From Planctomycetota bacterium (lineage in GTDB: Bacteria > Planctomycetota > Planctomycetia > Pirellulales > Pirellulaceae), in contig JAPLNJ010001057.1 of NCBI GenBank assembly GCA_026692885.1, positions 1-11,690 of the forward strand: 11,690 bases of DNA, read 5' to 3'. Under the pieces are notes generated by a model that worked only from the letters and a program-made list of their open reading frames with translations, was not told where the DNA came from and did not search any database. The position numbers were made by a program, and so were the translations under genes. This document shows, piece by piece, positions 1 through 6,590 of this stretch; position 1 is the first letter of the stretch; every line of letters begins with the position of its first letter.

Positions 1-1
1 G

Positions 2-499
2 GACCGGTTGGTCTGGCAGTTACGCGGCCCCGGCGTGAAAGCGATGACGGAAGATGAACTGGTCGATCGCAGTAGCGGCCAGGTTCAAGGCACCGGCAAA
101 GCGGACCCGATTGCCAAGGCCTGGGCGGATCGCCTGACGGAAAAATACGAGGAACTGGCGAAGAAAGATCTGATCTTCACCGAAGTGCGGAACCTAATGG
201 ACATGAGCGTCGTGGCGGCCCTGATCGCCCACGAAGATTTGCTGGGATTGGCCGGCTGTGACTTGTCCCTGCTGACCGTTCCGCAAAGCCCGCTCGCCGT
301 CAGCAAAGGCACGCCCCCCAAACACGTCTCCACTCAATGCAGCTTCTTGAAGATCGGTCGGAACTACGTGATTACGGCGTCCGGCGGGGTGCAAATCACG
401 TCGTGGGAAGTCGCGGAGAACATCGTGGTCGATGCCCAGGTGAAGGATACGCACGGCAAGGGCGTGCCGTCGGCAGGCAAGACCTGGTGCTGGAATTGA
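2..499 (+). CDS. DUF1598-like protein, C-terminal part (5' end outside window)
   Basis: The reading frame is open from the first base and encodes the last 165 residues of a longer protein. A TTG lies at position 8, but nothing marks it as a real start, so the gene is treated as 5'-truncated by the window. Segments such as QLRGPGVKAMTEDE, FTEVRNLMDMSVVAALIAHE and LLGLAGCDLSLL, together with a late GRNYVITASGGVQI strand and a W-rich end (TWCWN), resemble the C-terminus of planctomycete DUF1598 proteins as I remember them. No catalytic motif is visible and the function is unknown. The stop lies 15 nt before the symporter ATG, so the two are probably cotranscribed. The family name is from memory of sequence character; the coding call itself is firm. 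Confidence 0.62.
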   Translation, partial: DRLVWQLRGPGVKAMTEDELVDRSSGQVQGTGKADPIAKAWADRLTEKYEELAKKDLIFTEVRNLMDMSVVAALIAHEDLLGLAGCDLSLLTVPQSPLAVSKGTPPKHVSTQCSFLKIGRNYVITASGGVQITSWEVAENIVVDAQVKDTHGKGVPSAGKTWCWN

Positions 500-514
500 G
501 GCGGGAGTAGCTGC

Positions 515-2260
515 ATGTTTTCGCAAGTCTCCTCGTTCGACTTGGGCGTGGTACTGGTGTACCTGGTGGGGATTGTCGGACTAGGTTGCTACGCGGGGGT
601 ACAACGCCGCCGCGGCGGTGAGGGGAGCCACTACTTCCTAGCGGGCAATACGCTCACGTGGCCGGTCATCGGCCTGGCCATGTTCGCTGCCAACATCTCG
701 ACCGTCCATTTGGTCAGTTTCGCCGAGACGGCCTACAAGTACGGCATGGTCTTCGGCAACTTCGAGTGGATGGCTGGCTTCACGTTGATTCTGCTGTCGC
801 TGTTTTTTGCGCCGCTGTACCTGCGTTCGCGGGTGCCCACGCTGCCCGACTTCCTCGAACGCCGCTACAACCGCCACTGCCGAGATTGGTTGACGATCAT
901 CTCGATCTTCTCGGCCGTCGTGATCCACGTCGGCGTGGCGCTCTACACGGCGGCCCTGGTGCTCCGCGGCATCCTGAACATCGACCCCGAGACGGCCATC
1001 CTCGGACTCGATCCGCTGATGTTCTTCATTGTCGTGTTGGCCGTGCTCACGGGGATCTACACCATGGTGGGCGGTCTGCTGGCCGTCGTGTGGACCGAGA
1101 GCATCCAGGCGGTGCTGTTGCTGATCGGCGCCGTCTGCATCACGGCGGTGGGCTACTACCACGTCGGCGGCTGGGCGGGACTGGCCCACACGCTGGTCAG
1201 TTGCCCTCATCCGCTCGCCGAAGCCACGGATCCCAAGATTTGCTGCAATTGGTCCACGGCGAACTTCCTCTCGATGATGCGCGGCGCGGGCGACCCCAGC
1301 CAGCAACCGTGGTACGGTATTCTGTTGGGCTATCCGGTGATCGGGATCTGGTACTGGTGCTGCGATCAGACGATCGTGCAGCGGGTGCTGGCCGCCCGAG
1401 ATGAGAAACAGGCCCGCCTTGGACCGCTGTTTTGCGCCTTCCTTAAGATCCTGCCGGTGTTCCTCTTTGTCCTGCCGGGTGTTATCTGCGTGGCTCTGGT
1501 GCAACAGGGTTCCCCGGTGTTCCACGGCACGGCCCCGAAAGTGCCGGCCGACGCCTATACCTTCATGGTCATCCACCTGCTGCCCTGGGGACTGAAGGGG
1601 CTGGTAACCGCGGCGATGCTGGCCGCCGCCATGCAGACCTGCTCGGCCGCTTTGAACTCCACCGCCACGCTGTTCGCCTACGATATCGTCAAACGCTACT
1701 GGCCCGCAACCTCCGATCACCGGCTGGTCATCGTCGGCAAGATCACCACCGTGGTCGGGACGATTCTGGCCATCGTCTCCTCACCAATCTTCGGGCAGAA
1801 GGACACCGTGTTCCAGGCGCTGACCGATTTGATCTGCTACGTCTCGCCGCCGATCACCGCCGTGTTCTTGCTGGGCGTGTTCTGGAAGCGGGCTACCGGC
1901 CGGGCGGCCTACCTGGCCCTTGTGCTCGGCAATGTGATCGGCGTTGCTATCTTCTTTCTGGATCTGTTCAAGGAACGCACCCACTGGAATCTCGTCGTGG
2001 AAGGGCACCTGCGACTGACCGGCATGGAGCTGACCTCGATGATCGCCTCCTTCTACCTCTGCGTGCTCTGCGGCGTGATTGTCGTCGTCACCTCGCACCT
2101 CTTCCCCGCGCCGCTCAAAGCAGAGGCTCGAACACTGGTCTGGGAAGACTGGCGCGAACCCCTACGGGGCGAGGCGCACGGCCACGGTCTGGGCAACTAC
2201 CGGATCCTGTCGGCCGTGGTGCTGGCCACCTTTGTCGTGCTGTACATCATTTTTCGCTAA
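515..2260 (+). CDS. SSS-family sodium:solute symporter (probable sugar transporter)
   Basis: A 581-residue polytopic inner-membrane protein of the sodium:solute symporter (SGLT-like, LeuT-fold) family, which couples Na+ influx to solute uptake. Family hallmarks are visible: YFLAGNTLTWPVIGLAMFAA (residues 40-59) followed by NIST at TM1, the segment YTMVGGLLAVVWTESIQ (182-198), WYWCCDQTIVQRVLAA (279-294), and the TM8 segment LNSTATLFAYDIVKRY (380-395), whose hydroxyl residues sit where SSS proteins bind the second Na+. The protein ends in a hydrophobic helix. Length is normal for the family. The ATG follows a GGAG at 504-507 with a 7-nt spacer. The downstream L-rhamnose mutarotase suggests a deoxysugar or related monosaccharide as substrate. 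That is inference from context, since SSS sequence alone does not fix the substrate. Confidence 0.93.
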   Translation: MFSQVSSFDLGVVLVYLVGIVGLGCYAGVQRRRGGEGSHYFLAGNTLTWPVIGLAMFAANISTVHLVSFAETAYKYGMVFGNFEWMAGFTLILLSLFFAPLYLRSRVPTLPDFLERRYNRHCRDWLTIISIFSAVVIHVGVALYTAALVLRGILNIDPETAILGLDPLMFFIVVLAVLTGIYTMVGGLLAVVWTESIQAVLLLIGAVCITAVGYYHVGGWAGLAHTLVSCPHPLAEATDPKICCNWSTANFLSMMRGAGDPSQQPWYGILLGYPVIGIWYWCCDQTIVQRVLAARDEKQARLGPLFCAFLKILPVFLFVLPGVICVALVQQGSPVFHGTAPKVPADAYTFMVIHLLPWGLKGLVTAAMLAAAMQTCSAALNSTATLFAYDIVKRYWPATSDHRLVIVGKITTVVGTILAIVSSPIFGQKDTVFQALTDLICYVSPPITAVFLLGVFWKRATGRAAYLALVLGNVIGVAIFFLDLFKERTHWNLVVEGHLRLTGMELTSMIASFYLCVLCGVIVVVTSHLFPAPLKAEARTLVWEDWREPLRGEAHGHGLGNYRILSAVVLATFVVLYIIFR

Positions 2261-2294
2261 GGCGAGCGGCAGGAAATGACTTACCCAACTCGAT

Positions 2295-2345
2295 GTAGGA
2301 CGGTCTTCCCAGACCGTCCCGATCCGCCTGGGAGGGCCGACCTAC
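2295..2345. repeat. Paired inverted hairpin repeat (GTAGG...CCTAC)
   Basis: Two related copies of a ~25-nt unit face each other between the symporter and the mutarotase. The left copy starts GTAGGACGGTCT and contains a perfect 9-bp stem (2298-2306 with 2311-2319) closed by TCCC. The right copy, read on the minus strand from 2345, starts GTAGGTCGGCCC and matches the left at most positions, including the central TCCCAG. The outer GTAGG and CCTAC also pair. It resembles REP/BIME-type intergenic elements. In mRNA it would form hairpins between the two cistrons. Confidence 0.72.
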
Positions 2346-2397
2346 GGGTGAATTTCCTCCCGCCCCTCGCCTAACACCTGAAAGAAGGAGAATCACT

Positions 2398-2829
2398 ATG
2401 CTCGTGGCGAGGACAACGCATCTGGTCGGAATGCTGGTCCTGGTGGCCTTGGCCGGCACGTTCGTCGTTGCGGCCGAGACCGCCCAAACGCCGACACGTT
2501 ACGGGAGCGTGATCGGCCTCCGACCGGAGAAGCTGGTCGAGTACAAGAAGCTCCATGCGGCCGTCTGGCCGGCAGTGGCCAAGGTGATCCGCGACGCGAA
2601 TATCCGCAACTACTCGATCTACCTGCGCAAGCTCGAAGATGGCAACTACTACCTATTCAGCCACTTCGAGTACGTGGGGCAGGATTTCCAGGCGGACATG
2701 GCCAAGCTGGGCGCGGATCCCGAGACGCAGCGGTGGTGGAAGTTTACCGATCCCTGCCAGAAACCGTTGAGCGACCGCAAGGCCGGTGAATGGTGGGCCT
2801 CAATGGAAGAAGTGTTCCATCAGGACTGA
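2398..2829 (+). CDS. rhaM: Exported L-rhamnose mutarotase family protein (RhaM/RhaU, DUF718)
   Basis: A 143-residue member of the RhaM family, which interconverts the alpha and beta anomers of L-rhamnose. The residues matching the E. coli RhaM active-site region as I recall it are all present: VEYKKLHAAVWP (Y49, H53, W57), NYSIYL (71-76) and TQRWWKF (110-116). Unlike the ~104-residue cytoplasmic enzyme, this one has an N-terminal extension of ~33 residues (two basic residues at 5 and 8, a hydrophobic core about 9-24, then AAE), which reads as a Sec signal peptide with cleavage near 25-27. The start is well supported: AAGAAGGAG at 2382-2390 lies 7 nt before the ATG. It lies 137 nt after a sodium symporter, so the pair plausibly equilibrates anomers in the periplasm and imports the sugar. 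The true sugar could be a relative of rhamnose such as fucose. Confidence 0.88.
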   Translation: MLVARTTHLVGMLVLVALAGTFVVAAETAQTPTRYGSVIGLRPEKLVEYKKLHAAVWPAVAKVIRDANIRNYSIYLRKLEDGNYYLFSHFEYVGQDFQADMAKLGADPETQRWWKFTDPCQKPLSDRKAGEWWASMEEVFHQD

Positions 2830-2906
2830 GAGGCTGCGAAAGAATCGTAGGGTGGGCTGTGCCCACCACAACTGCTTGGGCCTGGTGGGCACAGCCCACC
2901 CTACGA
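2830..2906. repeat. Hairpin repeat with GAGGCTG leader (copy 1)
   Basis: The leader GAGGCTGCGAAAGAAT (2830-2845) starts on the base after the rhaM stop codon and runs into a long hairpin. The arms 2845-2868 and 2883-2906 are a perfect 24-bp inverted repeat carrying GTAGGGTGGGCTGTGCCCAC, separated by a 14-nt loop. The same leader and hairpin occur near 4224-4337. No second inverted end was found to the right of this copy. There is no T-run, so it is not a canonical terminator, though such a hairpin could block exonucleases or weaken read-through. Confidence 0.85.
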
Positions 2907-2940
2907 GCGCAATTCGGGCTCGTCCTCGTTCGGATTCACG

Positions 2941-2975
2941 AAAAAAGGGCGAAACGTGCGGGTGACGTTTCGCCC
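2941..2975 (-). terminator. Rho-independent terminator of the SHD1-domain gene
   Basis: On the minus strand a perfect 11-bp stem, GGGCGAAACGT (2975-2965) with its complement (2957-2947), closes a 7-nt loop and is followed directly by six T (2946-2941). It begins 31 nt after the stop codon of the minus-strand SHD1-domain gene. Stem, loop and T-run are all in canonical form for that direction. On the plus strand the hairpin lacks a T-run. Confidence 0.9.
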
Positions 2976-3006
2976 TCCTGGCAGTCAGTGGTAGACAGAT
3001 GCGGGG

Positions 3007-3963
3007 CTACCGAGCGGCCAACTGGCCCATGGCACCCTGCCCAAACTGGGCGGCAATGCCCTGCACATATTGCTGATCCGCATCACTCAAGCGACGCAGC
3101 GGCACCGTGCTCGTCTTGCCGTTGTCCTTCAGCAACCGGATCGCCCCATCCTCGATCCCGACCAAGCGGGCTCGAATCTGGAAGCTCCCGGTATTGTCGA
3201 GCCACAACCGAGTCGGCAGTTCCTGCGGTTGAACCGCGCTGAATGGATCCGCCGCATCGGCAGCGGGCTTGGTTTCCGGTTTCGCTTCCGGCTTGGCTGG
3301 CGGAGTGCCGAACAGGTCGTCCAAGGTCTCCGCTTTGGCTTCCGGTTTCACTTCCGGCTTCATCTCTGGCTGGGCTTCCGGCTTAGCTTCCGGCTTGCCG
3401 AACAGGTCGTCCAAGGCATCCTTCGATTCCTTGCCTGCCTCCGGCTTGGGAGTTTCCGTGGGCTTCTCTTCCATCGCCGGATTCGCTTCGGGAGCAGGCT
3501 TCTCCTCGACAGGCTTCGCTTCGGGAGCGGGCTTCTCCTCGACAGGCTTCGCTTCGGGAGCAGGCTTCTCCTCCATCGCCGGCTTCTCTTCGACGGCGGG
3601 GGCCGGGGCGTTGTCAGCCTTCGGAGCGGGCTGTTCCTTCGGTTGATCGATAGGCTTTTCGGCAGGCGGTACAGGTGCCGGTTCTACCTTCGGCGCTTCC
3701 GTGGGCGCCGGCTGGACCGTTTCGCTGGGTTGTTCCTCCGGCGGAGCCGGAGCTTCGGCCTTCCCACCCTCGCACGTCGCCACTGGCGCGCAGCAACTTG
3801 GTTCGACGATCACGCAGACGCTCCGGCAAGAACACCAGCGGGCTGCTCGCTCAGCTCTCCGAGCGCCCAACAAGCGGCAAGCCATTGCCGAGTCAATCGT
3901 CAACACCGCAACCACACTCCACACAAGTACCACTTTCGCCGATCTCAGAATTTTTTTGCGCAT
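3007..3963 (-). CDS. Secreted SHD1-domain protein with Cys-rich N-terminus and Pro/Glu/Lys linker
   Basis: A 318-residue protein of unknown function. Residues 1-28 (MRKK, a hydrophobic core about 11-23, then SAMA before Cys29) look like a signal peptide. A short Cys-rich stretch follows (Cys at 29, 44, 46, 50, 57, 58, 64). Residues ~68-245 are low-complexity Pro/Glu/Ala/Lys, with EEKPAPEAKPV repeats at about 131-163 and two LDDLFG motifs (184-189 and 214-219). The C-terminal part, ~250-302 (LPTRLWLDNTGSFQIRARLV, then DGAIRLLKDNG and VPLRRLSDADQQYV), matches the SHD1 (SLA1 homology domain 1) pattern seen in many exported planctomycete proteins. The ATG has GGGAGG (3977-3972) 8 nt upstream. The gene is monocistronic, with its own terminator at 2941-2975. 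SHD1 in yeast Sla1 binds NPFxD peptides; whether the bacterial domain binds anything similar is unknown. Confidence 0.85.
   Translation of the reverse strand: MRKKILRSAKVVLVWSVVAVLTIDSAMACRLLGARRAERAARWCSCRSVCVIVEPSCCAPVATCEGGKAEAPAPPEEQPSETVQPAPTEAPKVEPAPVPPAEKPIDQPKEQPAPKADNAPAPAVEEKPAMEEKPAPEAKPVEEKPAPEAKPVEEKPAPEANPAMEEKPTETPKPEAGKESKDALDDLFGKPEAKPEAQPEMKPEVKPEAKAETLDDLFGTPPAKPEAKPETKPAADAADPFSAVQPQELPTRLWLDNTGSFQIRARLVGIEDGAIRLLKDNGKTSTVPLRRLSDADQQYVQGIAAQFGQGAMGQLAAR
3482..3580 (-). repeat. Three 33-bp tandem repeats inside the SHD1-protein gene
   Basis: Units 3482-3514, 3515-3547 and 3548-3580 are in phase and encode the 11-residue EEKPAPEAKPV module. Units 1 and 2 differ at one base; unit 3 diverges only at its far end, where the protein reads MEEKP instead of VEEKP. 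The near-identity at DNA level suggests recent expansion by slippage or recombination, so copy number may vary between strains. Confidence 0.88.
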
Positions 3964-4328
3964 TGATGCAGCCTCCCGATTTGTCAGGTCTGGCAGTGAA
4001 ATAAGGGGACTCCCGAAAATGTTAAACCCACCGCGGGCAAAACAACAGGACCGTTCCGCACAGGGAACGCCGTCATGCTAACCTACCTAGCTTGCCTACG
4101 CAACCATTCGGTCCAATTTATCTGGTAAAGTTAGTTCAAGTCTACGGACCAGACTTGAATCGCTTAGCGGCATGCGATTGTACCGATTGGGAAAACTTTC
4201 TGGAGGGTTACAGTCGCGGAGGCAGGCTGTGAAAAACAGCGCAGGGTGGACTATGCCCACCACAGCTGCTTGTGCTTGGTGGGCACAGCCCACCCTACAC
4301 CTTGTGCAAGCGTCGTTGGCCAATTCTT
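3964..4328. other. Non-coding stretch between two minus-strand genes
   Basis: This 365-base gap lies upstream of the SHD1-protein gene and downstream of the acetyltransferase gene. It holds the SHD1-gene ribosome binding site (3972-3977), presumably its promoter, a 9-bp perfect dyad (4135-4159) and most of the copy-2 repeat element (4224-4337). A minus-strand open frame here (4096-4332) runs through the repeat and has no recognisable protein character. No promoter could be placed with confidence. Confidence 0.6.
4135..4159. promoter_or_regulatory. Perfect 9-bp inverted repeat, possible operator
   Basis: TTCAAGTCT (4135-4143) and AGACTTGAA (4151-4159) form a perfect dyad around a 7-nt centre. 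There is no T-run on either side, so it is not an obvious terminator. It lies about 170 nt upstream of the SHD1-protein gene. It could be a regulator binding site or a small hairpin; the choice is undecided. Confidence 0.4.
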
Positions 4329-4337
4329 TCACAGCCT
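4224..4337. repeat. MITE-like hairpin element with inverted ends (copy 2)
   Basis: The element is bounded by an 11-bp perfect inverted repeat, AGGCTGTGAAA (4224-4234) and its complement (4327-4337). Inside is the hairpin 4241-4262/4277-4298, pairing at 19 of 22 positions with a 14-nt loop similar to that of copy 1 (CAGCTGCTTG against CAACTGCTTG). Read from the right end on the minus strand it starts GAGGCTGTGAAAGAAT, identical to the copy-1 leader except for one C/T difference. It has no coding capacity. The right end overlaps the last codons and the stop of the acetyltransferase gene. No target-site duplication is evident. Confidence 0.75.
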
Positions 4338-4760
4338 CGGACGGGTGTTGATAAACAAAGCTCGCTTTTGATCCGGCAACGAGTAATCAAATCCACAGTC
4401 CTGGAAGAACGAATCCAGGGCCGTAATGGCCATCAACTCGATGACTTTGTGGTCCTTGGCGCACTGTATACAATCTTGCACCAATCGCTTGCCTATCCCC
4501 CTTCCGTGGTGACTTACATCGACCGCCAGACATTGGAGTTCGGCCAATTTTTTCGAATAGATTTCGACCGCCGCAAACCCGACCACCTGTCCCCGCGCCT
4601 CGGCGACGAAACCGTTGCGAGTCAGATCTCGCAAGTCCTCCAGGCTTCGTCGCAGCAGCTTCCGCGACTGTACAAACGGCTCGACCAACTCCGCAATTTG
4701 GGGCACGTCGTCGATGCGGGCCAGACGATAAACGATCTCCGGGTTGTCTGTCTTTGTCAT
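4329..4760 (-). CDS. GNAT-family N-acetyltransferase, ArgA-like
   Basis: A 143-residue GCN5-related acetyltransferase. The acetyl-CoA loop is HHGRGIGKRL (84-93), preceded by the beta-4 strand AELQCLAVD (73-81). The pattern VPQIAELVEPFVQSRKLLRR (19-38) and the late FFQDCGF (118-124) resemble the GNAT domain of N-acetylglutamate synthases, so acetylation of glutamate or another amino acid is plausible but unproven. The frame stays open upstream into glnS, but the ATG at 4760 is preferred: a GGAGGAA lies 10 nt before it and domain similarity begins just after it. It is the last gene of the gltX-glnS unit, 46 nt after glnS. The final residues RL and the TGA stop fall inside the copy-2 repeat end, so the C-terminus may have been trimmed or replaced by that insertion. 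Confidence 0.85.
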   Translation of the reverse strand: MTKTDNPEIVYRLARIDDVPQIAELVEPFVQSRKLLRRSLEDLRDLTRNGFVAEARGQVVGFAAVEIYSKKLAELQCLAVDVSHHGRGIGKRLVQDCIQCAKDHKVIELMAITALDSFFQDCGFDYSLPDQKRALFINTRPRL

Positions 4761-4770
4761 GGGTGGGTGA

Positions 4771-4777
4771 TTCCTCC
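4771..4777 (-). promoter_or_regulatory. Ribosome binding site fixing the acetyltransferase start
   Basis: On the minus strand GGAGGAA ends 10 nt before the ATG at 4760. It supports that start over the ATG at 4883, which would place 41 basic, domain-free residues overlapping the end of glnS. Confidence 0.7.
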
Positions 4778-4806
4778 GCCTTGAAATGCCCTCTCGCTCG
4801 TAGGGG

Positions 4807-6558
4807 TCACCCTGCCTGATCCGCTTTCTCGATCTTCGCCCACGTATCTCGCAAGGAAGTGGTGCGGTTGAAGACCAAGGCACCAGGACGCGAGTCCACT
4901 AGGTCCGCGCAGAAGTAGCCCAGTCGTTCGAACTGGTAGCGACTGCCCGGCGCCGCCTGGGCGAGCGACGGTTCGAGGCGACACCCACGCAGCACATCCA
5001 ACGAGTGAGGATTCAGGCTGGCCTTGTAGTCCTCTCCTGCGACGACGTCCTCGGGGTGCTCTTTCGTGAACAGCCGATCATACAGACGAACTTCGGCCTC
5101 GGCTGCGTGGGCCGCAGACACCCAATGGATGACGCCTTTGACCTTGCGTCCCTCCGGGTTCTTGCCGAGTGTGGCCGGATCGTGCGTGCACCGCAGTTCG
5201 ACCACTTCACCGGTTTGCGCGTCCTTGATCACTTCCTGACACTTGATCACGTAGGCATAACGCAAGCGGACCTCGGCCCCCGGCGACAAGCGATGGAATT
5301 TCTTCGGCGGGTTCTCGCGGAAATCGTCGCGCTCGATGTAAACCACGCGCGAGAAGGGAACCTGCCTAGTGCCAGCCGAGGGATCTTCGGGGTTGTTGAC
5401 GGCCTGCAGTTCCTCCACGCGTTCAGTGGGATAATCGGTCAGGACGACGCGTAGGGGATGCAGCACGCCCATGACGCGCGGCGCCGCGGTGTTCAAGTGT
5501 TCGCGCAAGCTGCTTTCCAAGACGCCCATGTCAATCACACTGTTGAACTTGGCGACGCCGATGCGTTCGCAAAAACTGCGGATCGATTCGGGCGTGTAGC
5601 CGCGGCGCCGAAGTCCGGAAATCGTCGGCAAGCGGGGATCATCCCAGCCGCTCACGTGTCCGTCCCGCACCAATTCCAACAACTTGCGTTTGCTCATCAC
5701 CGTGTAACTCAAGTTGAGCCTGGCGAATTCGATTTGCTGAGGATGGTAGATGCCCAGTTCTTCGATATACCAATCGTACAAGGGCCGGTGATTCTCGAAC
5801 TCCAACGTACAAATCGAGTGCGTAATCCGTTCCAGCGAGTCCGACTGGCCGTGCGTGAAGTCGTACATCGGGTAGATACACCACGTGTCGCCCGTGCGAT
5901 GATGCGTGGCCCGCAGAATCCGGTACATGATCGGATCCCGCTTGTTCAAGTTCGGATGAGCCATGTCGATCTTCGCCCGGAGGGTGCGTGAACCATCCGG
6001 GAATTCGCCGGCGCGCATCCGCTGAAACAAGTCCAGGTTCTCCGCGACGCTCCGCTCCCGGAAGGGGCTGTTGCGCCCCGGCTGCGTCAACGTTCCGCGG
6101 TACGCCCGGACCTCGTCGTACGGCAGGTCACACACAAAGGCGCAGCCTTTCCGGACCAGGTCGATCGCCCACTCGTAGAGTTGCTCGAAGTAGTCCGACG
6201 CGTAGTATTCGCGATCTCCCCAGTCGAACCCTAGCCAACGCACGTCTTGTTTGATCGACTCGACGTACTCGAGTTCCTCCTTGGACGGATTCGTGTCGTC
6301 GTAACGCAGGTTGCACAAGCCGCGATACTTCGCCGCCAAGCCGAAATTCAGACAGATCGACTTGGCATGGCCGATGTGCAGATAGCCGTTCGGTTCGGGT
6401 GGAAACCGGGTGTGAACCCGCCCTTCGTGCTTTCCGGTACGGTGATCCTCCTCAATGATCTGTTCGATGAAATTCAGGCGAGCGGCGGACTCCGGCACCG
6501 CGAGAGCTTCGTCACGTTGATTCTTGTCGTCGTACATCGAGTTGCGATTCTCCGTCAT
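4807..6558 (-). CDS. glnS: Glutaminyl-tRNA synthetase
   Basis: A 583-residue class I aminoacyl-tRNA synthetase that charges tRNA-Gln with glutamine in the cytoplasm. Visible motifs are [16 protein letters not shown] (52-67, HIGH signature 61-64), [12 protein letters not shown] (84-95), the amino-acid pocket segment [14 protein letters not shown] (230-243), and VMSKRK (287-292) as the KMSKS motif. The C-terminal half has the beta-barrel anticodon-binding character of GlnRS (for example VIHWVSA and [12 protein letters not shown]). Length is close to the E. coli enzyme. The ATG follows GGAGGGG with a 5-nt spacer. It starts 32 nt after the gltX stop, in one operon. Many bacteria lack GlnRS and make Gln-tRNA by amidation. 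Bacterial GlnRS is generally thought to derive from eukaryotes by transfer. Confidence 0.97.
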   Translation of the reverse strand: MTENRNSMYDDKNQRDEALAVPESAARLNFIEQIIEEDHRTGKHEGRVHTRFPPEPNGYLHIGHAKSICLNFGLAAKYRGLCNLRYDDTNPSKEELEYVESIKQDVRWLGFDWGDREYYASDYFEQLYEWAIDLVRKGCAFVCDLPYDEVRAYRGTLTQPGRNSPFRERSVAENLDLFQRMRAGEFPDGSRTLRAKIDMAHPNLNKRDPIMYRILRATHHRTGDTWCIYPMYDFTHGQSDSLERITHSICTLEFENHRPLYDWYIEELGIYHPQQIEFARLNLSYTVMSKRKLLELVRDGHVSGWDDPRLPTISGLRRRGYTPESIRSFCERIGVAKFNSVIDMGVLESSLREHLNTAAPRVMGVLHPLRVVLTDYPTERVEELQAVNNPEDPSAGTRQVPFSRVVYIERDDFRENPPKKFHRLSPGAEVRLRYAYVIKCQEVIKDAQTGEVVELRCTHDPATLGKNPEGRKVKGVIHWVSAAHAAEAEVRLYDRLFTKEHPEDVVAGEDYKASLNPHSLDVLRGCRLEPSLAQAAPGSRYQFERLGYFCADLVDSRPGALVFNRTTSLRDTWAKIEKADQAG

Positions 6559-6590
6559 GGCAGCCCCTCCGTGGCTGGATCAAAGGATGG

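Noticed and set aside
638..1720. Long minus-strand open frame (360 codons) opposite the symporter
   Set aside because: It is rich in His/Gln/Arg/Gly with no domain character and lies fully antisense to a clear SSS gene. GC-rich codon bias produces such shadows.
2790..3242. Plus-strand open frame of 150 codons after rhaM
   Set aside because: It consists of the translated hairpin repeat, the terminator and antisense of the SHD1-protein gene.
3070..3966. 298-codon plus-strand frame opposite the SHD1-protein gene
   Set aside because: Its Phe/Arg/Leu-rich repeats are the complement of the Pro/Glu/Lys linker. The minus-strand gene has a signal peptide, SHD1 domain, ribosome binding site and terminator.
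4096..4332. Minus-strand open frame of 78 codons
   Set aside because: It runs through the copy-2 hairpin element, has no ribosome binding site or family character, and overlaps the end of the GNAT gene.
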